A stretch of 64,000 bases of DNA, taken from the NCBI GenBank assembly GCA_039000515.1, contig JBCFYV010000012.1, positions 43,960,355 through 44,024,354 on the forward strand, read 5' to 3'. Each line of letters begins with the position of its first letter. Position 1 is the stretch's first letter. The notes under the pieces are model-generated. The model did not search any database. It was not told the DNA's origin and saw only the letters and a list, made by a program, of their open reading frames with translations. Origin of the DNA: Timema cristinae (Eukaryota; Arthropoda; Insecta; Phasmatodea; Timematidae). The position numbers were made by a program, and so were the translations under genes. Shown piece by piece: positions 48,255 through 58,770 of the stretch.

Positions 48255-48478
48255 CAACGTTAAGGTAATAACGACATATTCTAAGAGGAAAAGAATTGGA
48301 AAGGTAACTTAAGTAAAATGCACCCACATTAGAGAAGATAATATTTTGTAAAAATATAATGATACATCTCATCCCTCCAAATACACCCACCTGAGTTTTG
48401 GGCCTCGAGCTTCCTGTCACTGGTAACCCAGCATTTTGCAAACTTTACTCCTTAGACCATGTAACCACCGATTCGTAT
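48255..48478 (-). repeat. degenerate SINE-A copy
   Basis: AATTGGAAAGGTAACTTAAG, ATGCACCCACATTAGAG, TACACCCACCTGAG and ACCATGTAACCACCG follow the minus-strand order. Confidence 0.55.
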
Positions 48479-48484
48479 TAAGTT

Positions 48485-48685
48485 TGCTCAGTTAATTACG
48501 ATAATGGTGTGGAAATTAGGGTGGGAGAATTGAGAGGATATGCACCTGTATTTTCATGATTGGAGAGAGGAAAATAATTTATCAATTTATCACTACAGAC
48601 GGGATTAGAAACCTAGATTCTTGGTCAATAGCAAACCAAACATATGTGCCATAAATTTAGATCTCGTGACCACCAGTGTGGGTAT
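48485..48685 (-). repeat. degenerate SINE-A copy
   Basis: GGGTGGGAGAATTGAGAGG, TATTTTCATGATTGGAGAGAGG and GATTAGAAACCTAGATTC follow the minus-strand order; the copy lies beside the previous one, in the same orientation. Confidence 0.55.
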
Positions 48686-51141
48686 TTCGTAATGATAAAA
48701 TTACATTTCCTTCAATATAAGGCCCATAATTTGTAATTTCGAAGGAACATTAGATAACGATATAATTGATAAACCATACTCTATAACAATAATCACGCAT
48801 CTTTATTTTCCTCGGCTTAGGGGAGGATGTGTGTTTATAGGAAGGGGAGAAGGTGGTGGGAAGGTTTGTGTGGTTGTGCTTTCAGTTGGGATTTTGAGTT
48901 AATCAGATCTCAACGGTCAACAGCATTCTTGCCCCCCTTCACCATTAATATAATCGAACCACGCCACGCTATGCCACGCCGACTGGGCCCCACCGACTGT
49001 GCCATATGGCAGCATTCCCACGCATTTAAGCTTACCTAGCTTGACAGCGTTACAAACCCCCACCCCTAACCCTCCCCTTCTTTCAAACCCCCTCCTCCCC
49101 ATACAGGCTACTTCACTAATTAATGCACTCAACATGCAACATAACGGGTTGAGCTATGTTTGTGTTAAAGGGAACTTGGAAGGTGAGGGGTGAAATGTTG
49201 AGTTATGGAATTTAAGGCATACTTGCCAAACTTCCTAATGTAATCACTAGTGAAGCTATCTGGATAGACCAGATGGGTAGTAAGAGGCAAAATATAAGAA
49301 GTAAAAATAAAATAAAGCATTTTGTTTTTCAAAAAAAGATAATATCTATTGTTCAAGGACTTTGAATTCATTATAAGAAAAATAAACAGCACAACAGAAT
49401 CGTAAAAATTAATCATATTGTGTATCTTCGAAAAAAAAATTCAAAAATAAGTTTTCAGTAAACTACACTTAAGTAAGTTTTCCTCATAAAAATAAACTCA
49501 TCATTTTGTTAATCAGAAAAAACACTCTTTTAGATTACAATCCAAGCACTCAAGTATTTAAAAAAAAAACGAATGTTCAAAAAGAAGTTATTTGTAAATT
49601 ATTCTTAAATTGTTTTATTTTGTAAAATAAAACCTCGTTCTTACTTATCATGAAAATATATTCAGATACCATATAGAACAAAATCTTAAAGACCAATTCC
49701 GAAAACTTATATATTTTAATCTAATTTATCAAGTAAATTACTTTTAAATTAATCTATTTTAGAATAATAAAGATAGCTTATTATTGATCATGTAAAATAG
49801 TCTCTCGATAACACCATTGAACAAAATAGTTAAAGCTATTTTTAATAAATCAAATTTTACCAAAATCAGTTTTCAATAAGCCCTAAATTACTATAAAATA
49901 TGCTTTATATAAAAATGAACGCATAAAATTATTTATAATGTAAAATGCTGAACAGATATCCATTTTGAGCAAAAAAAAAAAAGTTCCAATTTTATTTTTT
50001 AAAATCAGTATGCTAACCTTAAATGATTTTTCTCCCAAGGAATCTTTATAAGATAATGTTTATTAATATCCAGTAATACTAATTTAATTTTGGTCATGTT
50101 TAGTCTAAAATAAGATTGTCAATAATAGTCAATGTAATTTATGGTAAGTGATTTAAATTGATTCGAGCTTCGTTATTTTGGTTATAGCAAGTTAATTAAT
50201 ACCTGTTAAAATTAAGTGATTTGAGGTTCACAATTATAAAACACTAATTAATTAATTATATTAATCATTTTTAGGTTTTTCTGTCAACCATTCAAACTTC
50301 CTCATCATCTATACGAAAAAAAAAAACGAAAAACAGGTTATGTCCTTCTAAGTTCCCTTTAGAAAATTTGGACCATCGCCAAAAATAATTTGAAGAACTG
50401 GTCGTAATGGCTAAAATGTATCTTATTTTTACTGTAAGCTTCTGAAAAGTAAATAATAATTCCTGCTTTTTCTTGGGCATGTAATTAGTAAACGCCGTAT
50501 TGGCTAGATAGATCGTGTAGAACAAACTAAGTTAAGTTAGACTTCTCTCAGGTTTGACAACTTGAACCATAGACGTAGCATCTCTGTTTATTTCACTTCG
50601 TCAGAATGGGTTCATTCATTTTGAAAGGTGGACGATTACAGCTTGAGTTATATGAGAGAATGTTGATTATATAGATAGATAGCTATCTAGCTAAATAATG
50701 AGATAATGTGTGTGTCCTAGACCAACTACTTATAACAAATTTACCAAACCTACCATAAAATAACTTTTAATCGGCATAAATATGAGAGGTTAGGTTTTGA
50801 TAGCATGGGGTTGTTTGTAGCTAATATTACAAAAAATAAATAATATTATTAATTGAGCATGTTTAGTTTAGGGTAGTTTTGATTTTAAGTTAAAATTTTG
50901 CTTCTAATATGTTTATTTGAGTGAAAGTCATACTGTTTGATCTATAAAAAAACACATATTTTGGGTTTATTATTCTTGCCCACTTGCTAAATAGTCCCTC
51001 TACAATATTCCCATATTTGAGCTTTTTAGATCATTGAAATGGACAAATTATTAAGGAAAAGTACAAGTATTTGCGTGGAGGCAGAGTAGGATAATATTTT
51101 GAACTTAGCAACTTTGTAAACGTAACTGGAATTTATTTTTT
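48686..51141. other. AT-rich spacer with a pyrimidine-rich island
   Basis: 48900-49110 is GC-richer and C-rich on the plus strand. Short frames on both strands show no domain. The rest is AT-rich with no gene seen; TTTGCGTGGAGGCAGAGTAGG near 51070 is an isolated SINE-A scrap. Confidence 0.45.
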
Positions 51142-51360
51142 GCTGTGGCTCTTACTACTCCTCCATGCTATCTTAATTTAACTAAACCATTAAGTTAAGG
51201 ATAGGGAAGGTGATATATATATATATATATATATATATAACATATGAGCCTATCTGCATTTGTGGAGTAGAGGGTAGTAAACCATTTGGCATAAATCCCC
51301 TTGGTACACCCCTCCAGGTTTCATACCCAAACATATCCACCCCTGCCGAAACAGACAGGA
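51142..51360 (-). repeat. SINE-A copy with internal (TA)n
   Basis: CTCTTACTACTCC tail, a (TA)n run at 51213-51240 inside the body, then GTAAACCATTTGGCATAAAT and TACACCCCTCCAGGTTTCATAC. Minus strand, diverged. Confidence 0.6.
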
Positions 51361-51739
51361 ATAAACTGAAGCCTTCATCCAGTTGCACAATGATGTTAGC
51401 AATATACTCGTATATTATGCTAGCTTGTTTTAAAAAGTGCCGTTTTTTCAATTTTGTGTCTTTAATGTTCATACTTGGTAATTATTTTATTATGGGTTTA
51501 ATGTACAAACATTAGCCATGTTCAATTATTAAGAGCTAACTTTAAAGGACTGTATTTTTTTAATCATATGACATTACTGACCGGGAGAGACATAGCATCC
51601 AATCTTGTCGCCTGTATGTAGACTATTCATTGCTTTGGTGGCACAGAACGTTGCCCAGGGAATATCTATCGATGTTTTCCACACGTATACCTGCAATGAG
51701 TTGATGTAATGATAGTGAATATGAAGGTGTAAGTTATTG

Positions 51740-51905
51740 GGAGTCTTAAACTTAACTCAAGCCTAATTTACCAACCCCTGGAGTTCGTTGGATAATTCCT
51801 CTTAAGAGAAAAATACCTAAGGTACCAGCGGGAAATCGAGTCCGGGACTCCTAGATTCACAACCGGGTGCACTGATCACTACACCTCGGGGAGCGATAAA
51901 ATACA
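51740..51905 (-). mobile_element. SINE-C-like tRNA-derived element
   Basis: On the minus strand: CTCCCCGAGGTGTAGTGATC (A-box region), then GGACTCGATTTCCC (B box), GTACCTTAGGTATTTTTCTC and TCCAACGAACTCCAG. The order resembles SINE-A but the head differs. No shared tail is seen. Confidence 0.5.
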
Positions 51906-52344
51906 CTGTTAATGAGAGTGCCCAGAGTTTTTGCCCTCGATACGACAGTCTTCATATCATTGGTGTGTTAAAATGATGTTTTACTATATATCAATGGAAG
52001 GAGGCATTGTAGCCACAGGAGACATCTTCATGTCTACAAAACAAACCAGCGTTATAACTTATACATGTAGTGGCTCTTAGCCGATGCCAGGTAACAGAAT
52101 GCTAGTGTTAGGTCTGCCCAATTTAATGTGCATGGGACATCACCATTATTAATGGTTATATTATAATAAATGAGTCAAGTTTGGGCCTTCATACATACCT
52201 GTCGGATAAATCTACAAAGCTAGGAAACTTTGGTTTGATACCAAATAATACCTAAACATAATATTAGTGTTTGTGTGTTGATTGAGTGGTCTTATCTCAC
52301 AATTATATTTATTAATATTATTCTATTTTTTTGTTCATCACATA
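51906..52344. other. AT-rich spacer
   Basis: No gene or clear repeat seen. Confidence 0.5.
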
Positions 52345-52550
52345 TTACAAGCTGTTAGGTATGTGTCAATATATTCTCTAATAGGTTAAAGATTTGGAAG
52401 ATAGAATCTAAAGAGGGTGTACCCAAAACTGCTTAGAGGAATAATGTGGAGAGGCAGGTATCGTTTAGAAAAATTAAATTACATTACACCCAGACAGGAT
52501 TCGATCTTTGACCGCCCACTACGAGGTAAACCTTAACTTAGACAAGACTT
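52345..52550 (-). repeat. degenerate SINE-A copy
   Basis: GTGGAGAGGCAGGTATCG and ACACCCAGACAGGATTCGATC follow minus-strand order. Confidence 0.55.
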
Positions 52551-52589
52551 ACACCTGTGACAGTTTGTCTACGGTTGTTATTTAGACTT

Positions 52590-52830
52590 TGTTTTAGAAC
52601 CGAAGCTTTTTACCCTTTCCGGTTGTACGCCTATGCACGCGTAATAGTTACGCTGATGTGTTAGGAATGAGGAAGGTTGAATTTATAGGATGTTAACTGA
52701 ATTTGCGCTGAGCGATAGTGTAAACTTATTTATGGAAGAAAAAAATATCTTGGTATCCTCCACTGAGATTCTAAACCTGATCTCCCCGTCATCAGTAGTC
52801 CAGTATATTGTAAGAGTGATGCCTTAAAAC
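52590..52830 (-). repeat. SINE-A copy
   Basis: TTTTACCCTTTCCGGTTGTACGC (tail), GTGTTAGGAATGAGGAAGG, GATTCTAAACCTGATCTCCC and TCAGTAGTCCAGTATATTG in the minus-strand SINE-A order. Diverged. Confidence 0.7.
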
Positions 52831-53240
52831 AGTGGTTAGAGCTTACAGCCTTTTTTCAGCTGATGCCCTAGATCATCAAATTCCCATGTGTGCTCCCTCT
52901 CCTCCCCCTATTTTTTGGTATAGTTATAAAAATAATAATAAAAAATACTTTCTAACCACTTCTTTACTGGAAACAAAACTCATTCTAGTACTGGCAGCAA
53001 CATGGTACTACAAAAAAATACTGAAATTTAATGTAATGGTTGGCATTGTTTTGTTTTCGTCAATTTTTTAATATTGGGATTTATGTTGTCAGAGCACAAT
53101 GCAAATCACTTTCCACGTCTTCAAGTCGACAACTTTGTTCAGTTTTCATGAAATTCATAGTTGAAAGTTCATTGGTCATGATCACAATGGAGGAGGGATC
53201 TGAAGGAGAAGAGATAAACACGTGCATGAGCTTGAGTGTC

Positions 53241-53513
53241 CTAGGCCGGTGACCGACTGACGTTTTAGGCGCGTTTTGGTCTCTGCGACACAAACTTTGC
53301 TACTAGGTCACTCTAGTGTATTGAATTGTTCCAAATGAGAGGGTTCGCTAACCCCAAGAAACGTTCACATCAACGTTTTCAAATCTGTCGCGGTGTTTGT
53401 GTCGTTAGTCTGACTCATCTCATATGAAACAACGCAAAACACTAGAACGCCCTGGATGTGGCATTTTTGTCGCAACGACCCAAAACGTCAATCTGTCACC
53501 AGCCTCACTCTTT
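53241..53513. mobile_element. MITE-like element with ~24-bp inverted ends
   Basis: About 270 bp. The left end AGGCCGGTGACCGACTGACG and the reverse complement of the right end, AGGCTGGTGACAGATTGACG, agree at all but three of 20 positions, and both continue with TTTT. There is no coding sequence. I cannot define a target-site duplication; GAGTG lies outside both ends in inverted orientation, so the true ends may be a little further out. The superfamily is unresolved. Confidence 0.65.
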
Positions 53514-53562
53514 GGCCCGCCAGGCTTAGAACCTTAGACAATTTTACCACCAAAGCGGGCTA

Positions 53563-53810
53563 TCGCGTCTTAGTACTTATTCAGACTACACCCATATAAA
53601 ATAATTACTCAATAAAGGTAGGGAAAAGGAAGAAAGCATTTTTTAAATTATATAACCACATTTGAGTTGAAGGAGATTGAGAATAATTTAGGAAACACTA
53701 ACCCTCAGTACACCCGACCAGAATTCAAACCCCGATCTCCCCTTTAGCATCAGGCGAGTCTATTAAGGATATGACACCTTAGACTGTTCAGCCACTGAAG
53801 TGGGTTACGT
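53563..53810 (-). mobile_element. SINE-A copy
   Basis: ATCGCGTCTTAGTACTTATTC tail, GGTAGGGAAAAGGAAGAAAG, TTTAGGAAACACTAACCC, GAATTCAAACCCCGATCTCC (box region) and a head ending CAGCCACTGAAGTGGG. Minus strand, moderately diverged. Confidence 0.78.
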
Positions 53811-54120
53811 ATGTTGGTCATAGTGTTTCTATAATTTGCCATATTTATCGTTAAATTAACTAAACAGTAGTTTATTTCAACACATGACCTACAAACTAGG
53901 TCACTTTGTGACAATACAACATACACTCATCCCTGGTACCTATAGATTTATTAATTGATAAGAGGATGAATCCGTATACAAATAGTAATTATCTTTATCA
54001 GCACCATCTAGAATTGAACCAGGTTCCTCTATAAATCAAGTTTACTACTTATATCTACTTATTCCCTTATCTGTTATAGGTCTATAAGGCTTATCAAAAT
54101 ATAAGAATTTATTACTTTTT

Positions 54121-54240
54121 CGTTGAATGAGCTCTATAGATTATTTACAAGGCTAGACAAAAGACAAGACGTGTAGACTTAAATTTATAGCTCCTTTATA
54201 AAGAAATACAAGACGTGTTGAATGGCCTCTATTTTTGGAC
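54121..54240 (+). repeat. minisatellite, left part
   Basis: TTTACAAGGCTAGACAA, CTTAAATTTATAGC and GTTGAATGGCCTCTAT match, in order and in the same direction, TTTACAAGGTGTAGACAA, CTTAAATCTATAGC and GTTGAATTACCTCTAT at 56990-57090. The two parts lie on opposite sides of the foldback-like element. Confidence 0.72.
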
Positions 54241-54329
54241 ACTGTTAGAGGAAAATAATGCAGAAATATTTCACTTCCGGACACCAGCACCAAATTTGGT
54301 ACAGTTCTTCTTTATGCATTCAAGAACCG

Positions 54330-54790
54330 AAATCAACCAGGAGACACTCCCAGAAACCCTTGCGGTTGCCTGTGATGACATCATCAAAATGTTTGCTATC
54401 TGACACTACCTCACAATATTCACCCAGGTATATTGCAAGAACCACTTCATCATGGCATTTTAGGTGATACTTGTTTTCGTATTGGAAAACATAAAGCAGC
54501 CATTATAGACTCCCAGAAGACATTTCATCGGCATCAGATGACGTAATAAAATTTGCTGCCATCTGATAAAACCTCACAACTTTCATCCAGCTCTTTTGCG
54601 AAAACCATCTAATTAATCGTGATGAAGTCTCTTACGTTTCTTTCTTAAGTATTTTAAAACCTAATTCAATCAGGATACACAATTTCAGAAGGCCCTGCGG
54701 CAGCATATGATGACGTAATCGAGATGGCAGTCACCTCTACAGTAACTTACAGCAGTTACATAATTATAGTCCAAGAACTATTTTCTCAAT
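54330..54790 (-). repeat. left arm: three ~166-bp subunits
   Basis: Anchors TGATGACATCATCAAAATG (about 54373), AGATGACGTAATAAAATTTG (54537) and TGATGACGTAATCGAGATGG (54708) are 164 and 171 bp apart. Each has CTGCCATCTGATA-type and CCCAGAAG-type flanks. Orientation is opposite to the right arm. Confidence 0.72.
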
Positions 54791-54901
54791 TGCAATCTAA
54801 ATAACGTGAAAAAACCAATACATTTAAATTTTCTTTAAAAATTAATATGAAAATATCCTTACATTTGATAATTTTGATCGATTAAAATGATAATATAACT
54901 T

Positions 54902-56107
54902 AGAAGAAATAGCAATGTGTTCTTCAAATGGTATGTTGCCAGTCAAGTGAGAGATGATGATGTCAATTAATTTTTTTTTTCGCATGAAAACCACCCGTAT
55001 ACCCCCTCAATTTCTGAGTTCGGAAAACTTTTCAAAACTATGAGTGCATCTGGCATTATCTCCTACAATACAGGTGTATGCAAATGTATCACAAGAGCTA
55101 CATTACAGCCAGAAGCAAATGATATTATTATTAATGAGGCCGCCCTTGTCCATATGATTCCACCAAGGAACTTTACAACATTTGAGCAGTAAGATCAGAC
55201 TATGCTATTGTTTAATCATGTGTCCAGAAGATAATGAAATCAGCAAAGAATTTATATAGAATTTGACCAGATAGTCTAAAGAGGGACACAAGACAGTCGA
55301 GAGGCTTAGGTAACAGAATAGCTGTAAGACCTGGAGTGAAGATACCAATGAATTTCAAAAGGTTCCTTGGAGAAGACGAAAATAAAGAAGAACTGTTTTG
55401 CCTCTTAGCAAATGATTTGACAGCAATAGAAATAGATGAGAAGAACGTGTTATGCACATATAAATAAATAGTAATTACTTCAGATGATGTAATAAGTGTA
55501 GTCTCGATATCACCCAGATCTCTGAGTTCCGACCTACAAAAGTTATGGTTTGAGTACGGAACTAGGAGGAATGTTCAATATCTGCCTGTTATTGAATTAT
55601 ACACTCAACTTACCCGTGGTTCCCTTTTTCCATTGCTTCACCGAATGAGACACAGATTCTTCCCTTTTAGCTGTTGATAAAAAAAAAGTGCTTGGTGGGG
55701 ATTGGTGTCATTTTGGGATGTTGATGATGCTTACCAAAAATATTTAAACATCCCAAAAACACTTACACATAAAAATCTTGCATTCCCTATGCTTTAGCGT
55801 TTTATTATGTTTATGTATGATCCTACAGTTACTGAAGAAGATGTTAATGAGGCTAGACGAATACTCCTTACCCATTTAAACGAAGGAATCGACAAAATCC
55901 CACCAGTCTCTGATGCATTGTTGCAACACTTGAAACGTGTAATCTTTAAGTGTAAACTGTAAAAATGGTCTGACAGCTAGCCCTATGCTGTTGGACTCAT
56001 GTGCCTAGGGATGGAAGAAACGTGATTACTTCACGTATGAGCCTGTATGGACAACAATACCAGACGTAAGCACACACTGCAAAGAACTAGTCGCCCGAAA
56101 GTGGTAG
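54902..56107 (+). pseudogene. decayed protein of an uncharacterised transposon-associated family
   Basis: The frame at 54902-55192 reads NSNVFFKWYVASQVRDDDVN, stop, FFFSHENHPYTPSISEFGKL and later INEAALVHMIPPRNFTTFEQ. From 55201 another frame gives PDSLKRDTRQSRG, KIPMNFKRFLGEDENKEELF and LWFEYGTRRNVQYLPVIELY. It then gives KKSAWWGLVSFWDVDDAY and FMYDPTVTEEDVNEARRILL with IPPVSDALLQHLKR. The second frame returns for PVWTTIPDVSTHCKELVARK and TAG 56105-56107. This order matches, from memory, a large uncharacterised family in corals, fish and arthropods (DGAA-VNML-KTFEDYA, P-SLK-TR-KRG, IP-NW--FLR-D-NK-ELF, FGTGK-FRYIP, W-P-WTTLP). Its hallmark EEADTR and DTDVVVL segments are missing between SLSSD and LWFEYG, so this copy has an internal deletion as well as frameshifts and stops. 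Its function is unknown to me. Confidence 0.68.
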
Positions 56108-56179
56108 AGCAGCTTCAAATTTGAATACGGTGGTTATTGAACTATAATTAGGTGATGTTTGTATGGTACTACTAAGTTA

Positions 56180-56900
56180 CCAACAAGTTTGGTGGTGTAA
56201 TCACATGCCGCTGCAAGATCTTCTGTGAGTATATACGGCTGATTTATGTTTTTTTAATAATTAAATAAATATCATCTAAAATTTCAAGATGATTAATTAA
56301 GCGTTTTTTGCAATATACCTGGGTGAATGTTGTGAGGTGTGTAAGATGGTAGCTATTTTATGACGTCATCTAATGCCACCTCAAGGTCTTCTGATAATGT
56401 ATACTGGCTGATTTGTATCAGTTAAATTCATTTTAATTGTAGTAAGGAGAAGTAAGAATGAGAATTATAAAGAACGTACTTGGTAGAATAACAAGTGGTT
56501 AATTAGTTGTTACACATCTGAGTCAATTAACATACAAGTAATGAAAAAGAAAAAGGGGTAGGGGCTGATTTATGTTGTTAAATATGTGAACAAGTACCAC
56601 GTAAAATTTCATGATGATTAACTAAGTTGTTCTTGCGATATAACTGGGTGAAAGTTGTGAAGTAGTGTCACATGGCAGCCATTTTGATGACTTCATCACA
56701 GACAGCCGCAAGGGTTTCTGGGAGCTATGCTGGCTGTTTTATGTTCTTTAGTACGTAAACAAAAACATATCACGTAAAATTTAATGATGATTAATTAAGT
56801 GGTTCTTCAACTGTGTGAAAATTGAGAGGTAGGGTCAGATGGCAGCTATTTTGATGACGTCATCACAGGTTGCCACAAGAGTTTCTGGGATTTTCTCCCA
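56180..56900 (+). repeat. right arm: about four ~166-bp subunits
   Basis: Anchors GTAATCACATGCC (about 56198), TGACGTCATC (56361), TGATGACTTCATCACAG (56686) and TGATGACGTCATCACAG (56852) are 167, 325 and 166 bp apart; the long gap holds an insert or a diverged unit. Each has a GGGTGAA-x-TTGTGA-x-AGATGGCAGCTATTTT lead and TTCTGGGA-x-GGCTGATTTATG trail. Confidence 0.75.
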
Positions 56901-56985
56901 GTTTATCTCGGTTCTTGAATACATAAGGAATAATTGTACCAAATTTAGCGCTGGTATCTACAAGTGAAATATTTTGCTACTAGCA

Positions 56986-57690
56986 CTGTTTACAAGGTGT
57001 AGACAAGAGACAAATGTAGGCTTAAATCTATAGCGAGTTTAAAATGGAATGCAATAGTTGAATTACCTCTATAGATTGTTTACAAGGTTAGACAAGCATT
57101 GAAATATCTCAAACTCTCATTTACAAGGGTATACAAGCATTGACTGACCTTAATATCTCGTTTACAGGCGTTGACTGACCTCTATAGCTCTATTATAAAC
57201 ATAGACAAACGTTTACCAACTTCTATATTTCATTTACAAGAGTACTCAAGCGTCGAATGACCCCAATAGCTCATTTACAAAATCATACAACCTTTGACCA
57301 ACCTTTATAGCTCATTTACAAGGACAAACAAGCGTTCATTGACCTGTAACATAACTCATTTACACTGCAATCCAAGCGTAGATAGATCTGAATAGTAAAT
57401 TTACAAGGAAAACCAAGAACTTATCGACCTATGTAGGTCATTTACAAGGGAAACCAAGAATGTATCGAGGTGTATAGTTCATTTACAAGAGAAATTAACC
57501 TTTTGTCTATCTGTATAGCTCATTTACAAGACAAGACAAATGTTGACTGACCTATATAGATCCATGACATGGACACACAAGCATTTACCTATCTCTACAG
57601 ATTGATTACAAGGACATACAAACATTAACCGACATTTATAGATCTATGACAAGGGCAGCCTAACGTTTATCGATTAGATTGATACTTATG
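56986..57690 (+). repeat. ~47-50 bp minisatellite, right part, about 14 units
   Basis: Units of the form CTCATTTACAAGG-x-ACAAGCGTTGACTGACCT-x-ATAG repeat with considerable divergence from 56986 to 57690. The array is continuous in direction with the fragment at 54121-54240. Confidence 0.85.
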
Positions 57691-58429
57691 TCATTAAAAC
57701 ATTCTATCTAAAAATCTAATTAATATTACGGTATAATATGAGCACGATAGTAAATAGAAATTAGAACACGACAGGCACCAAGTGGTATTTAAAAATAAAC
57801 GTTAATATGTGCATGTATTAAGCCTGTCTGACAAATCAGATATGGGGACAGACAGTCCTTGATGTAAGCCCGAACACATAATTTGTACCCGCATAGACCA
57901 GGCTACTTGAAGAAACCGGCTTCTTGGTTTTATCCTACTGGTGATAAGACATTACCAAGTGCCACAACCACAAGAGAGTAATATCCCCGAGAAAAGTGTC
58001 TGTCCTTGCTTGTGAGTAAACGACCACTTAACGAGAATACACTGGTTCGATTCCAGTCAAACCTTTAGCCAATTCTTTAAGGACTTATGTCGTCTGGAGG
58101 GGCACTGGGTTTGATTCCTTGGCAATATTTTAGGTGGAAAATCAACCTTCTTATTAAATGTCCAAAATTATAGTTATGGGGGACGATTTCTGGAGTGTTG
58201 GAACTCATTTAGAAGTTAAGCTCTCTCGCAGTATTTAAAATATAGTTTTTCATAAAGCTGAAAGATAACAACAGGAAACAAAATAAATTCTAAATAATTT
58301 TCCGCTCGAAGACATATTTTTTTAAATATATTTATACATAGGCTGTAAATGGTAATCGATTGTGAAATGGTCATTCCTCAATCTGAGGTGAAAATGTTTT
58401 AATATACATGCTCGAGTAATTATTCTGGC
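57691..58429. other. AT-rich spacer
   Basis: No gene seen. GGGTTTGATTCCTTGGC near 58111 is a lone B-box-like scrap of a SINE. Confidence 0.45.
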
Positions 58430-58770
58430 CAGCACCTTTGGTGGCGAATTGAGCCGCTCCTATTCGGGGTGTTCTTCTTGTCAACACATCTGGGGACCAA
58501 TTATGACGTACCTCATAGAGTTATTCTGCTACTATCACTTGACAGGCATTTCTTCTGTCCACCCCTTTAAGGGCCAAATTGTGACGCTTCTATTGGGTAA
58601 ATTCTTATGGGTACCACCTCGGGAGCCAAATTGTGACGTTCAAATTCGGGGTGTTCTTGTGGTAACCACCCTGGGGAACAAATTGTGGAGTTCCTAATCA
58701 AGGAAGTTTTAGGTGGACCACCTTGTGTACTAAATTGTGATGTCCCCACCTTCAGGGTTAAGGATATATC
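58430..58770 (+). repeat. 53-bp tandem array, about six units
   Basis: CCAAATTGTGACG-type anchors at about 58444, 58497, 58573, 58626, 58680 and 58733 are 53, 76, 53, 54 and 53 bp apart. Each unit carries ATTCGGGGTGTTCTTGTGG and ACCACC-x-TGGGGA. One unit has a ~23-bp insertion. Confidence 0.88.

Larger units (their letters stand above)
54241..56985. mobile_element. composite foldback-like element with internal decayed gene
   Basis: About 2.7 kb. Its left part (54241-54800) and right part (56160-56985) are inverted copies. For example TCCCAGAAACCCTTGCGG at about 54348 corresponds to CCGCAAGGGTTTCTGGGA at about 56706, and GCACCAAATTTGGTACAG at 54287 to ATTGTACCAAATTTAGCGC at about 56935. Each arm is made of ~166-bp tandem subunits around TGATGACGTCATCA-type palindromes. 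The centre holds a decayed coding region (54902-56107). The same minisatellite, in the same direction, borders both sides, so the element seems to have inserted into that array. Exact termini and a target-site duplication are not resolved. No transposase of a known class is visible. Confidence 0.72.

Noticed and set aside
58430..58770. CRISPR-like spacing of a conserved core
   Set aside because: The intervening sequence is also related between units and the context is eukaryotic.
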